A DNA stretch of 64,000 bases from Brugia malayi. Lineage: Eukaryota; Nematoda; Chromadorea; Rhabditida; Onchocercidae. Made by a program: the position numbers and the translations under genes. Below, piece by piece: positions 39,669-52,395 of the stretch. The stretch covers positions 10,831,721-10,895,720 of the forward strand of contig NW_025062479.1 in NCBI RefSeq assembly GCF_000002995.4. The letters run 5' to 3'. The notes below the pieces were generated by a model. It had not been told where the DNA came from, did not search any database, and was given only the letters and a program-made list of their open reading frames with translations. Each line of letters begins with the position of its first letter. Position 1 is the stretch's first letter.

Positions 39669-42600
39669 ATGGTGTGTTTCTTAGATCTTTTCGTATTATG
39701 GGCATTAGTAATGGTTATTACGGGTGCAAGCGTTTATCCATTTTTTCGTGATAGCTATACTTCGAAATATGGATCTTTTACACCGGAAGAATTACTGGAG
39801 GCGAAAAAAGCAACGCGAGAAATGTTCTATTTTGCATATGAAAATTATATCCGGCATGCTTTTCCTATGGATGAATTGGATCCAATTAATTGTTCCGGTC
39901 GTGGCTATGACCATCTTCATCCGTAAGTTCTGCTGTTTTTCTTTTGAAGATGATTTCAATGAAATTCTCGTGGAAGAAGAGGAAAATTTTTAAGTTTTCT
40001 TGTAGGGTATTTGGAAAGAAAGTTCATTTGAATGTGTAGTGATTGTGCAGTTTTATTATCTTCATCTTGAAGAAACTTTTACATATACTTTTTTACTTGT
40101 TTTTACAGTGTTTTTAGCGGTAGCATACCAATTTTTCACATTTTATATCCTGAAATACGCTTTTTATAGATCCAATATCAATATTAACGATGTTCTTGGC
40201 GATTATTCACTTTCTTTGGTATGTTAACGTTTATTCGGCAGTTATGGTATTCGATGTTCCAAACAAAGCATGCGATGTAATTAGAGAACTGGTTTTTCAT
40301 AATTATTGGAAAAAGTGTCCCAATCCATGATCCATAAAAAGTGTCCCAATCCATGATCCATTTCTAGATTGAGTCGTTGGATACTCTGGTTGTTTTTGGG
40401 AATCGAACTGAATTCCATAATGCTATTAGAATGGTGATCGATAACGTTTCTTTTGAGAGAAACGTTACAGTACAAGTGTTTGAGGCGACGATTAGGTTAT
40501 TGCACTTTTAAAATGATATGCAAATTGAATTACTCTCACATTTGCTTCTGAATATCAAGTTTTTCTATGAAAGTAGTCGTAGCTTTGCTACAACTCCACG
40601 AAATGTTAAGCATGCAATATAGCCACGTCCATTGACAGGCTAATAATCATTAAAAAGAAATCTCGTCAATATAAAAACATTAATTCTGGGCGATTTGCTG
40701 ATGTATGAGATGGTAATAGTTATTGGTGTTTTTTCGTTGTTTTCCGCTTCCCATGTCTTTCAACTTTTTTTTTTCTCTTTTTTTTTTCAGGATAATCGGA
40801 TCTCTTTTGTCAGCTCATCTGATCCTTACTGATGATTCCCATATGTTAGGTAATTATGCTCTAAGTGATTATGATGGAGAATTACTTACAATGGCACATG
40901 ATTTGGCTATTCGTCTGTTACCAGCTTTTGAAGGCACTAAAACCGGTTGGTTACGTGTTATCATACTTGATCGTTAAACCGGTTGGTTACGTGTTATCAT
41001 ATTTGATCGTTAAACGTTAATTTTATTAAAAACCCTTACCTGCAAGATATACGAAACTTTACATTTGTTTTAGGGATACCATTTCCACGGGTAAATTTGC
41101 AAAGTGGAGTGAAGGAAGGAACGATTAACGAAAATTGTGTTGCTGGAGCTGGAAGTTTATTACTGGAATTTACAGTTCTCTCACGTCTTTTGGGTGATGC
41201 TACATATGAAAGCTTGGCGCGCAAGACCAATCGAAAGTTGTGGTCTTTGAGAAATAAAGTAACTGGTTTGTTGGGTTGGTACTGCTTTTTTTGGTTTTAC
41301 TAGCTGTAATCATATCATTTACCTTCATGTTTATCTTTCTGTCATTTAGCTTTATTTAACGTTATTTTTTAGCTTTTCATACATAACTTAGTGCTTATAT
41401 ATCTCCAATATATTCTATCCATAATTATTGTAAAGTTTTCTTTTTTTTTTTATAAGTCATTTTTGGTTTTACACGTATGCTCATTTTTTGAGATTTCCTC
41501 AAGTAAACATCCTTTCAGGCAATGTCGTAAACATCCAAACAGGCGAATGGAAAGGTGTAATTAGTGGACTTGGTGCTGGCCTTGATTCGTTTTATGAGTA
41601 TTTGCTTAAAGCTTTCGTTCTTTTCGGTGTTGAGACGGACTTGAGGATGTTCCAGGTATTGTATGGTTTTATGAAATATTTTAACATAGCAGTTTCCTTC
41701 TATAGCAAATTCAATTATTATTTTTGTGATATTTTAAAATTTAAAAGTGAGAGAAACATGCTATTTTTTTTTTTATTAGCTTCCTTTCTGAGTATTCTAT
41801 CCCGGTATGTTTGGCGAAAAAGAAAAAAAAAAAGCGTTCAGTATCTGAGAAAGTACAACACAGAATACGGAATGTGAGATGAGTCTTAACACTGCAATTC
41901 ATAATATTTTTCTTTTAACGGTCGTTAGCGGTATTAATGACATAAAGGGAGCAGTGCTTGTGATAATTTTTTTATTCCAAAAAGAAGGCAATAAATTTAT
42001 ACATGTCGTAATATACAGGAAGCGTATGCGCTCATAATAAGTCAATTACGACGTGGCCGTGATCGTTGCGTTTTAGGTGAGGGAGAAACGCCAATGTATG
42101 TAAACGTTGATATGCGAGATGGTTCACTACTAAATACCTGGATAGATGCTTTACAAGTTTGTTACATTCTACGTTTATTTGTTCGCTTCATTTCTCAACC
42201 AATGTTATTTGTAATATGGTTGGGCGAAAGGATGATTTAACTTGAATTTTGACTTTTTCAATTGTTGTTCGTTTACTTTAATATGTTACTGCTCACAGGC
42301 TAGTTTTGCTGCTGTTCAAGTATTAAATGGTGATATTGATGAAGCAGTTTGCATTCATGCCATATATTATTCATTGTGGAAGCGATATGATGCTCTTCCT
42401 GAACGATACAACTGGCATTTAAAGTAAGTGAAAATTACTTCTATTGATTCATAGGTATTTCGTGATAAGAATAGTTTGCAAAATATTTGACATGTGTTTT
42501 TTTTAAGGATACCTGATGTATATTTTTATCCGTTAAGACCAGAACTGGCTGAATCAACTTATATGTTGTATCGTGCTACACAAAATCCCTTTTATCTTCG

Positions 42601-43147
42601 TGTTGGTTTTGACATTCTTCAATCTCTTAACACGTTTGCAAAAGTGAAATGTGGTTATGCTACCGTGCACAATGTTGTCGATAAATCGTTAGAGGATCGG
42701 ATGGAATCGTTTTTCCTTTCTGAAACTGTGAAATATCTATATTTGGTAAATAATGTTGTGTGATCGCGAGCTGTATTTAGCCAAATTTAGGATTTAGTTG
42801 TTGTTATTGAGTATTTGATTTTCTTATTTGTTCAAAATTTGCTTTATATTTTCTAAAAAAAAAAAAAAAAAAACAATTTTCGTGATGAAATTTTGGCACT
42901 TTTTTAGTTGTTCGATATAAACAATGCAGTGAATCGTAATGAAGAACGTATCATGTTTACAACTGAAGGTCATATAATACCCATCGACAACCGTATAAGG
43001 GATCCAATTTACGATGCTCCTCAGTATTTTTCTCGTAATCATTCCTGTACTGCGTTTAAACTTGATCGACATCGACCACCATTGGATCAGTCTCGTCTTG
43101 CTCAAATATTCCGTTTAGCTGGCATTAGTTTAGGTTTCTCAGGGTGA
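39669..43147 (+). CDS. EDEM1: EDEM1-like ER degradation-enhancing alpha-mannosidase (GH47)
   Basis: Ten exons: 39669-39922, 40170-40218, 40368-40495, 40791-40945, 41074-41274, 41519-41655, 42019-42156, 42299-42423, 42508-42745 and 42908-43147 (TGA), giving 554 aa. An N-terminal hydrophobic segment ([16 protein letters not shown], residues 7-22) acts as signal peptide or anchor. The GH47 domain then runs to about residue 500: [19 protein letters not shown] (D68, E69), [141 protein letters not shown] and FTTEGH (residues 492-497, the Ca2+-coordinating motif). These match EDEM1 more closely than EDEM2 or EDEM3. EDEMs trim mannose from misfolded glycoproteins in the ER and pass them to ER-associated degradation. 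There is no C-terminal KDEL. Two short tandem duplications abut splice sites (40310-40361 and 40940-41011). Confidence 0.95.
40310..40361. repeat. 26-bp tandem duplication abutting the EDEM1 exon 3 acceptor
   Basis: Two exact copies of a unit beginning AAAAAGTGTCCCAATCC occupy 40310-40335 and 40336-40361. TTCTAG and exon 3 follow immediately. Confidence 0.95.
40940..41011. repeat. 36-bp tandem duplication spanning the EDEM1 exon 4 donor
   Basis: Copies at 40940-40975 and 40976-41011 differ at one base (ATACTTG versus ATATTTG). Each contains AAACCGGTTGGTTACG, so the last exon bases and the donor (exon end 40945) are duplicated, giving a second potential donor 36 nt downstream. Confidence 0.95.
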
Positions 43148-44946
43148 AATTTTTATTTCTAGTCCATTTTATCACTCTAATTTCTGGTTTATTTGGTATT
43201 CCAGGTTCAGAAGCGGAATGTTTTGTGTTAAGTCATGCAAAATTTTCGGTTCTTTATTTCATAGATTTTTCACATAATCTTGTTACCTGTAAGTGATTTT
43301 GATTTTCTGCAACTTCCTGTTCTAATATTTGTCACTTCTGTGATTTTTAAAATTAGGCCAACCACTAAACAGCTATAAGTGAATTAAAGTATTGTTTTGT
43401 AGTCTTTCACTGGTTTTCTGTGTTTATTAACAAGCTTCATTTAGAAACCGTCTGTGTTCCATCTCCTTTAGTGTCTTAATCACTTTTTTCTCTTAAACCA
43501 GGTGCAAATTTGGTGCAGATTTTTTCGTTCTTTTCTTTTTCAAATTTATTCTTAATTCTATTCGTGTCTTACCACATATTCATGGTGAAGTTACTTCTCA
43601 TTCCAGTGTTAGTGTTAGTCGTCTCCTAGGCGAATTAAACAGTTTTTGAATAAGTGAAGGAATAGATTTATTTGTTTGATGATTTCAATAGTTCCATTCA
43701 TAATTTGTTGCGAACCAAATGCATTCTGTTTTAGTAATTTTTTCCTTCCAGCTCTATGTTATGTTTTGTGTTATAAAAAATTTAATTAACTTCCGCAAAA
43801 TGTACATTTTGTATATGTAATTAATTACAATATGATTATTTGATAACGACTGAATAGAGATGCAGCAATACTAAGCAACTATTATGATATACAAAAAAAA
43901 TATAATAACATAACATAAAGCTAGAAATGATAAACTAATAAACATATCAGTTTTTAAAGAAAATTTCTTGTTTTTTTTTTTTGAATTGATGATAATGCTG
44001 CTGTGAATTTTACACCAAGATAAGAGGTGAATGAACATTATGTTCATTTTAATGACACCAAATTACGAAAACAATTTGACAAATGAGAAAACTGATAATG
44101 CATTCTGTCAGGCGCAAAATTTATTCGATATCAATTTGAAACATAAATTTTCTTTACATTTTTTGATTGAACATGTATAATCATATGATTACATACAGTT
44201 GAAGAATTGAGCATTATGGGAATTAAGCTTGGAACAATTATCATTTCATGATTTGACTCATCTACTTTAAGCAATAAATATTTTATCGGTTATATTTTAA
44301 TCTAATTTTCAACTATCGTACTTATCATTTTTATTTAGCTGAAAGAAAAAGAAGTAAGTCTTCTTTTAAATCTTGAAAGGAAGTTTTAAGATTTGGAAAT
44401 TGTAATCATGAAATGAAGTGTATAAAAAAGATTAATGAAAAATGAATGGCAAGTCTGTTTCAATAAAATTTAAACTGAGAATTTTTGATTATTTCAACAC
44501 GGCGATAAGTGTGAAGAAAAATAGGAAAAAGAAAAAGATCAGATCAATTTTTAAAAAAAAAGCAAAAGAAAATTGTATGATTACAATTAAGATTGTGTAA
44601 CAAAACAAGATTTTGTCATACCACTGAAAAAATGAAATTTGCTTTTTTTTGTTTAAATAAAATCGCAGCAATGACATTCTCTTCGTCTCATTCTTCTTGT
44701 TTTATAAATATTTATGAATAAAATCAATAACTGACATAAATTACGTTTATTAGCAAACAGAAAAAAAGGGAAAAAAACGTGAAAATTTTCCTTTTTATAT
44801 AAATTAATTTTTTCTTTTAATTTGGTCTTTTTTTTGATTTATTACTTTCACTTTTCCTAATTTTCTTTTGCTATATTAAAGTGATGATAATGTTAACAAA
44901 TGAATAAATAATATAACGATTTGGATTATATCGGTTATTTGCAGAT
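43148..44946. other. Intergenic region between EDEM1 and the ion-channel gene
   Basis: About 1.8 kb, the first part presumably EDEM1 3' UTR. No exon supported on either strand; a minus-strand frame at 44489-44677 is a Phe-rich low-complexity frame. An AATAAA occurs at 43937-43942 but is far from the stop codon. Confidence 0.5.
44943..44944 (+). promoter_or_regulatory. Predicted spliced-leader acceptor for the Cys-loop channel
   Basis: TTATTTGCAG ends 2 nt before the ATG at 44947, the tight spacing common for SL trans-splicing in nematodes. It also helps fix the start. Confidence 0.5.
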
Positions 44947-46324
44947 ATGAAAGGGTTATTTGTATTAATATTATTTACCATTAAAATGAGTAAGTTTTAT
45001 TATAAGACTACTATTTTCGATTTCCTTTTTTTTCTTCTTTTTATTCAATATTTTTACTTATTAATCAATCGTTCATAATAAAATGAAATCTATTATAGGT
45101 CAAAGTGATAAACGATTGGTGTCAAATTTTGCTAACGAAATGGAGAAGCTTAATTCATTAGCATCAATTGATTCGAAAGAAATGATTATTGAAGGAAGTA
45201 ATAATGAATATAAAGGTTAATAATCATTTACACAAAGTAGCGAAGGTTAAGTTGTTTATATAAATTGAACATTCTTCATTCAAGTTAAATTATTAGTACA
45301 GTTCATATATATTTCAAAAGAAAAAAAACAGAATTGAAATTAATTAGATATATTTATTAATGATTATGTAATATTTGCCTTGTTCTTTTTTATAGATTGT
45401 AATGGCTTTTTTTTTTTTTAAATGGTAAATATTCAAAAAAATATATCGTAAACGAAAACGCAATTGAATATAAATTTTATGGAAAAAAAAAAAAAAACAC
45501 ATATAATTAATAAAACTAAATCTAACGAATGAATATATTTAATAAATAGTAATCAGTTTAAAATTTTTTTAAACTTTTGTTTTTATTCGAATTATTTGTT
45601 TTGGTCAGTAAATAATGTTTAGGTTTATGTCGATTGATATTTATGTTTTAAGATGAAAGTATGAAAATTATTATTACTCGTCCCGATACTATTCATTCTA
45701 CCAATCTACTGATTAACAAGCCAAATATTGAGATAAGTGACAGAAAAAAAGTAATAATTTTAAATTTGATGTCAAATTTAAATAATTTGGATGATTGCAC
45801 CGGAATTTGTGACAGGTAATTAAAATTTCATCACCATCCAATTTAAAATCATTTCTGAACTGAACATTTTTAAATTTGCATTAGTATATATTTATGCCAT
45901 AATTACATCCACTATGCCATAATTATAATTAATATTATTTTACATTATAATTGTACATTTTCAAATTTGAATTAATTAATATTTATTTGTTTTACAACTT
46001 TTTATGCTATAATTAGTTATTATAGAAACAAAAATATATCAATTGAATTTTTCTTTATTTCTTTATTTGAATTTATTTCTTTAAGTCTTAAATTTTGCAC
46101 TTTCTTTGGAAGATTTTCCTTCTTTTGTTCGTAATATTTTCATTTAATATATTCAAAAATTATATCAAGGACTAATAATTATGGTTGAGATATCATTACC
46201 TCAACCATAATTTATGTTATACTAAAATTAATTACATTTTACAAATAGAAGTGAATTTTTTATGAATGCAAGCGTTTTAGGCTACTTTTAATTTAAAGTG
46301 AAATATAATATAGCAAAAGTAAAT

Positions 46325-46365
<41 letters not shown>

Positions 46366-49300
46366 GTTAATTTAAGAAAGAAAAAAAAATTATTTTTAGA
46401 TGTATTTGCAACTTTCTGATAATTCAAAATTTATAAAAAAAAAAAAAAAAAAATGAAAAAGATAAAGATAAACAATGAGTAATTCCATAATTTTATTACT
46501 TTTATATTAAGCCATTATGGAAGTAGTTACATTCTGCCAATTTTGCGTTCTATAAATTATGATAATAACACTGTGCCTACTACATTTTCCGGTTTGTTTG
46601 TTTTTTTTTTCTTTTTTTAACTTCTGTTTCAAAATTTTTGCTCTAAAATATTAGAAAAAGAACGAAAAAAATTATAAATGAAAACAAAATTTAAAATATG
46701 AAAGGAAAGGAAAAATTATTAAAAATTAATGTATAACATATGCTTTTGGAATAATAAAAAAAAAAAAAAAAACATTTTTTTTTTCCTTTAAATGATATTG
46801 ATTTAAGAAAAAAATTTTTTTTCTAGATTTACCAGTTGATGTTAGTTTTGCTCTAAAGATTATTCATTTAGCTAATTTTGATTCAAAAAATATGGATTAT
46901 TCTATCGGTAAGGAAATTTCATATTTGTGTTTATTTATTTATCTATTCATTTATTTTTATTTATTAGTAAAAAGAAATAAAATAATTTTTTTCCAAATTT
47001 CAAAAATATCTTTAATTTTTGTTTTTATTTTTTCGTTTTTTTTTTTAAGATTTTGAAATGCAGATGAGTTGGATTGATTCACGTTTAATGAACAATTATA
47101 CAAAATGGATACGGATTTGGGAAAAAAGAATTTTGGATCAAATATGGAAACCTGATCCGTATTTTGTTAATTCTAAACATTCACATTTCCATTATGTTTC
47201 ATTTCCAAATTTTCGAATGCTAATAAGTCCAAATGGCTTAGTAATTTATACCATGAGGTGATATTAAAAAAAAAAAAAAAAACGATTTCAGCAATGAAAA
47301 TATTTATTATCAAGTGTATTTTCTTAATATTTTAAAATTGTTTATAAAATTTTTTGAATTCGTTTTTTGTTTTATCATTTTTACAATATTATCAAATTTT
47401 TCTAATTTATTAATTCTTATTTTGATCACTAATTTTAATCAAAACTTTTTATCATATCATTTAAGAATAACACTACAACCATCGTGTTACATGGTTTTTT
47501 GTCAATTTCCACATGATGATCAACAATGTGAACTTATGATTAGTTCGCGTTAGTTTTACATCCTTTCTTACGTACGTAAAGTTGAAGCAATATAAGTTAG
47601 GTAAATAAATCTACGTGATGTTTTTAAGTGTAACAAATCGCATTTCTTAAATCCTATCTTTTTTCTTTTAACCATTATTTCAAATAAGATTAAATTAATA
47701 ATAAAAAATTTTCTAGATATTAAATAGTTTTTATAAATTTTTAAAAAAATATATAAAAAAATATATTTCTCCTTCCAATTCTTTCTCCACCAATTTTTTT
47801 TTTTTTTAATACCAAGCAATAAGTTAGTTCTGAAATAATAGTTTAGATTTGAATAAAAAGGATTAATAGTTTAAATTTGAACGAAAAACAAAAAAAAAAA
47901 AACGAAATATATATAACTTTTAAAGTATCACATATACCATCAAGTGTCCGATTTTCTTGGCTTTCAACAAATCCAATAAATTTAATGTCAACACATCCGT
48001 CACCTGATTTCAATCTTGTATCCGTACATACGCATCATTGTGTTGTAGATGGAAAATTATGTAAGCAATGTTTGATTTAATTCATTTAAATTTATTCTTT
48101 TTAATTTTAATGTAATTATGGAACTTTAAGTTTAATCAATAGAGAAACATAAAAATTCGAATGAAATATTTTCATATATTAGACATATCACGTGAAAACA
48201 TGCACACATGTAGAAGCATATAGTAATAAAAAATAAATTTATTAATCATATTTTTAAATTTATGCTTTCTTTCATTCATATATTAAAGTATTACACCAAA
48301 AAAAAATTTTTTTTTAAAAATTTTGCATTAATTAGTTTTAATTTTTTCATATTTCACACACAATTTCCAATAATAATTGAAATTAGTAAAAATTAACGGT
48401 AAAATTTATTGGCATTGAAATGTAAATTAATTTCCAAAATAAATTAAAAATTTTTTCAAGTGCCTTCATCATGTCTTCGTGTTTTATTCAAATTAAAACG
48501 TACCGGTGCACGTTTTATCATTGAAAAATATATACCAAGTTCATTAGCAATGTTTTTTGCATGGATTGCACCATTTGTGCCATATAACTATGAGGAAGTA
48601 CGAATTATTACACCAATCTCTGTTAGTTAAATACATTTTTATTTTTATTTTTTTTTTTTCATTTAAATTTATTATTTAGGAAAACAATTAAAAAATTATT
48701 AGATACTAAAACAAAAAAGGGAAATATTTTTTTTTTAAATTTTAAAATTTTCTTTATTAGTAAAGTAAATTAAGACAAAATATTATAAGAGAATTAACTA
48801 TTTAATTAAATTAAATGATAAATATTTATTTAATCTTTTTTTTAATGTACTTTTAACATTGGTACAAATGGAAAGAGGTGAAGAACATGTCCATATCAAT
48901 TATATTACACCATTGGATATATGGTTTCGTGCAATGAAAATATTTACCGTTTTATCATTATTTGAATCAGTCGTCGTTTTAGCACTTATAAGAGCTACTA
49001 GAGCTATTGTAAAATTTTCACTGTTTTTATTTTAACTTTATTTATTTAAAAAAATTTTTTTCACTTAATTAATTAATTAAAATAAATCGATTGTAATTGG
49101 AACAAAAAAAATAGATTTTCAAGCATATATATCGTATGTCGTAGCTAATTAGCAATAATCATTACTCATTTTATGAAAAAAATAAATAAGAATGACTAAG
49201 AAAATTTATTATAGTTATTATTATTCATCATTATTTTATTATTATTATTGTTATTTACAATTATTATATTATTCATAATAGCTTATATTTACAGCAGTAA

Positions 49301-49659
49301 TTTTTATAGATAGTAATAGTAATATTAATTCTGAGAAAAAAAAAAGAACAAAAATTAAAATTTCAGAAGATTCCAAGAGAAATTTAAAAAATAAAAAACA
49401 AAATTAAAAAAGTTAAAAAATTGTTTAAAAATTAAAAAAATTTTTTTTTTAGGAAAAACGACGTTTGGAAGCTGCAAATGAATTTGAGCGTGAAATTTTT
49501 CGCGTAAAAAAACGACAAGTAATACGATTATATCAACGCCTAGATTATTTCACGCAAATTTTTTCACCCTTACTATTTACAACATTTCTCATGTATTATA
49601 TTATGAATGTTGTTCATGGCGAATATAATGACTGTAATGCAAATACAATTAATAATTAA
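44947..49659 (+). CDS. Cys-loop ligand-gated ion channel subunit, anion-channel-like ligand domain with divergent pore
   Basis: Eleven exons: 44947-44989, 45099-45215, 45653-45815, 46512-46591, 46827-46907, 47050-47257, 47466-47548, 47926-48060, 48461-48621, 48847-49008 and 49453-49659 (TAA), giving 479 aa. The signal peptide is MKGLFVLILFTIKM. Extracellular motifs are WIDSRL, ILDQIWKPDPYFVNSK, SPNGLVIYTMR and a Cys-loop with C238 and C252 (13 residues apart, CYMVFCQFPHDDQQC, plus an extra C243). A second pair, C297/C308, is spaced as in glycine and glutamate-gated chloride channels. TM1 is about 327-346 (YIPSSLAMFFAWIAPFV), TM2 starts at R351, TM3 is 387-405, TM4 is 446-464. The TM3-TM4 loop is unusually short, about 36 residues. 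The usual PAR motif before TM2 is replaced by EVR. The boundary before exon 10 lacks an AG acceptor, so that junction is set by homology. Ligand and ion are unknown. Confidence 0.85.
46331..46357. repeat. (TA)n microsatellite in channel intron 3
   Basis: About 13 AT units followed by a T run, in the intron between exons 3 and 4. Confidence 0.9.
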
Positions 49660-49756
49660 CGTTTGAAAAAAGAAATTCAAAAAAAAAAGCAAAAATTGAC
49701 AAATTTATTTCGAACAATTTTTGTACTTTATTTTAAAATATTTTAAGATATTTCAA

Positions 49757-49762
49757 AATAAA
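49757..49762 (+). terminator. Polyadenylation signal AATAAA for the ion-channel gene
   Basis: A canonical AATAAA about 100 nt past the TAA at 49657-49659. Confidence 0.45.
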
Positions 49763-52368
49763 GTATAAAAAATATTCTGATAATAAGACAAAAAAAAATG
49801 TATTGAAAGGTAAAAAATGTGAAGAAAAAAAGAGGTAATGAAAAGATTTTTTTAAGAAATCTATTTTAAAATATATTATTTACCTGATAACTATGGATTT
49901 TATTATTTCAATTTCTCAATTAATTTTTTTTTTTTTGTTTGAGAAAAAAAATTGATTTTTCTATCAGGGATATATGACACTTATTATTTCCACTCATTAA
50001 GCAAAAAATGGGAAATTGAAAAAGGGATAAAAAAGGAATTGGGCGTTTCCAGTATAAATTTACTTTCCGGTATGTGTTTATTCTACAACTTACAAATATG
50101 TTTTTGTGTCAACTGAAATTATAATAGTTTCTGATTTATACCAAATTTATGCAATTGTTAAATTAAAGATTGCATTGGAAAATTCTTTTAATTATTAGAA
50201 ATAATTTATTTGATCACAAAATTTGATTGACATTAATGAGTAAAAACAATAATTTTTCTTTTTTAATTTAAAATTTTATTACTTTTGATGGTATTTCTTT
50301 TTTAAATATTTTCAAAAAAAAAATTTCCAAAAAAAGAAAATGAGAAAGCAGAAAAAAATGAAAAGAAAACTGTCAAAGATTTAAAATTTTTGGAATTGCA
50401 TTATATAAAAGTTTTTTTTTTCAAGTTATATTTTTACGTAAAGGTTAGAGAAAAAAAATATGAATAAGAAAGTATTACTTTTTTACTCTAAAGCAAAATT
50501 TTTTCGAAAACAAAGTTTTCTAAATTATGAAATTATAAATTGAAATTATACTTCATTGTTTTTGTTAATATGTTGTTTAAAAAAGCATTATCAAAGATAT
50601 AGCATATTTATTTGTGAAATGTTTATTTTCACTTTTCATAAATGATATAATTTATATTATTAAAAAAAAGAAAAACAATTGGTTAGTATTCGAAAAATGT
50701 GAATGAAAAATGCTCTTTTATAAAAGTTTTTTTTCTACTTTTGTAGAAAATAATACTATTATTCAGAAAAAATGCAATTGATCTTTATTTTTAATAAAAA
50801 AAGGAACTAAAAGTTGAGCATTCGTGATAATTACAAATTTTCAAATAATATTTCCAACATTTTATGAAGAATTTTATTTTTAAATTCTGCTTTTTTCTTT
50901 TTGGAAAAGAATTTCTCAAAATTCAAACCATTTAAATTGTTGATATTTGACAGCAAAAATACTTTTACGAATTTTAAACAAATTAATTGGAAGATGTTGT
51001 TCAGTTAAAAAAAAATTAAACACTTCAAATCGTTGTCAGTTTCGCACTTTCTCATACTATAGCTAGGAAATTGACAAATTTAAAATCAAATCACGTTTTT
51101 TCTTTTTTAAAAAAAAAATATATGTAATAAAAGTCTATTCCAGGTCAAAATGACATTGAATTAAATTTCAGTAACTTGATCAAATTTCAGAAAGCAAGCA
51201 TATTTTGCATGTTAAATTCTATTTTAAAATATTGTAATATATATTTAGAAGCAAAAAAAAAAAATTATATTAAAAAATAAAAAACTGAAATATTACAATA
51301 CATATATACTAAAATATCATTATAAAATATTGCATCTTATTGTTAGAAAATTTTTTCGAATTTTTTAAATTCAATAAATTTCTCACTGCTTTCTCAATAA
51401 TTAAACGTTTTTTATATAGATAAAATCATTTAGCAAAAAATGATTCTCCTCTGTAAAACATTTTGAGACAATTTATTCTTTTCTTTTCTTTTTAATTGAT
51501 AAAAATATCATAAATGTTGTTTCATATCACAGAAAAATTAATTCAGCGATTGATCAATTTGCACTTGATGTATTGTTGTGTGTTAAGTTCACATTGGATA
51601 GGTATGAGTCTGTGGAAAATTATATTAGCAAAAATATTATTCAGCTCAGATTTTGCATTTCTTTAGATATATATATTTTGAAATAAAAAAAAATAAAATC
51701 ACGCATTTCAAGAATTTGAAAAATATTAATATAAATATTTAGAAATTTAAATTACTTCATAATTTTTTTTTAAAATAAAAAGACTAATATTTTTACAAGT
51801 AGTTAGTGGTGAATATGTAAGTATATTATTAATAAATGAATTTCCAATTTTTTAAAAATATTTTTTATTGCACTGTTAAATTTGTAAATAAATTTGTGTT
51901 AACAATCAAGTAAAAAATGCCAACTAATATTTATTATATTTATATCATACTTTTTATTATATATACAAATTGGCATTTTTTTCATATCTAATTTCTTAAT
52001 TCTTTTCTCTTCCTAGCAAACAAATAATAACTTTTCAAGAAAAAAAAGAGAAAAAGAAAAACTTCAGTCCAAGAAATTATTACAAATTTTGTAAATTTTC
52101 AAAATCTTTGACAAAAGATATTTAGCAAACATAAAACAATAATTCATATCTCTTCATTATTCAATAGTGAAAGCTATAATAATATTAATAATGATAATGG
52201 TGATTAATAGTAATAATAATAAGTAATAAATAATAATAATATCAATGGATAATAGCGTAAATTTTTACTGGAAAAAAAAAAAAAACCGATAGATAAATCT
52301 GATTTTTTTTAACGAAGTTTTTTGCAACAAAAAGTAAGTTCTACTACATTTTTTTTCCTTTTTTCTTT

Positions 52369-52395
52369 CAAACAAATTTAAAATAAATTTGTTTG
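52369..52395. repeat. Perfect 12-bp hairpin with a partly repeated right half
   Basis: CAAACAAATTTA, loop AAA, then TAAATTTGTTTG. The right half is repeated directly downstream (to about 52422) after an A run. It is AT-rich and without known role. Confidence 0.85.
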
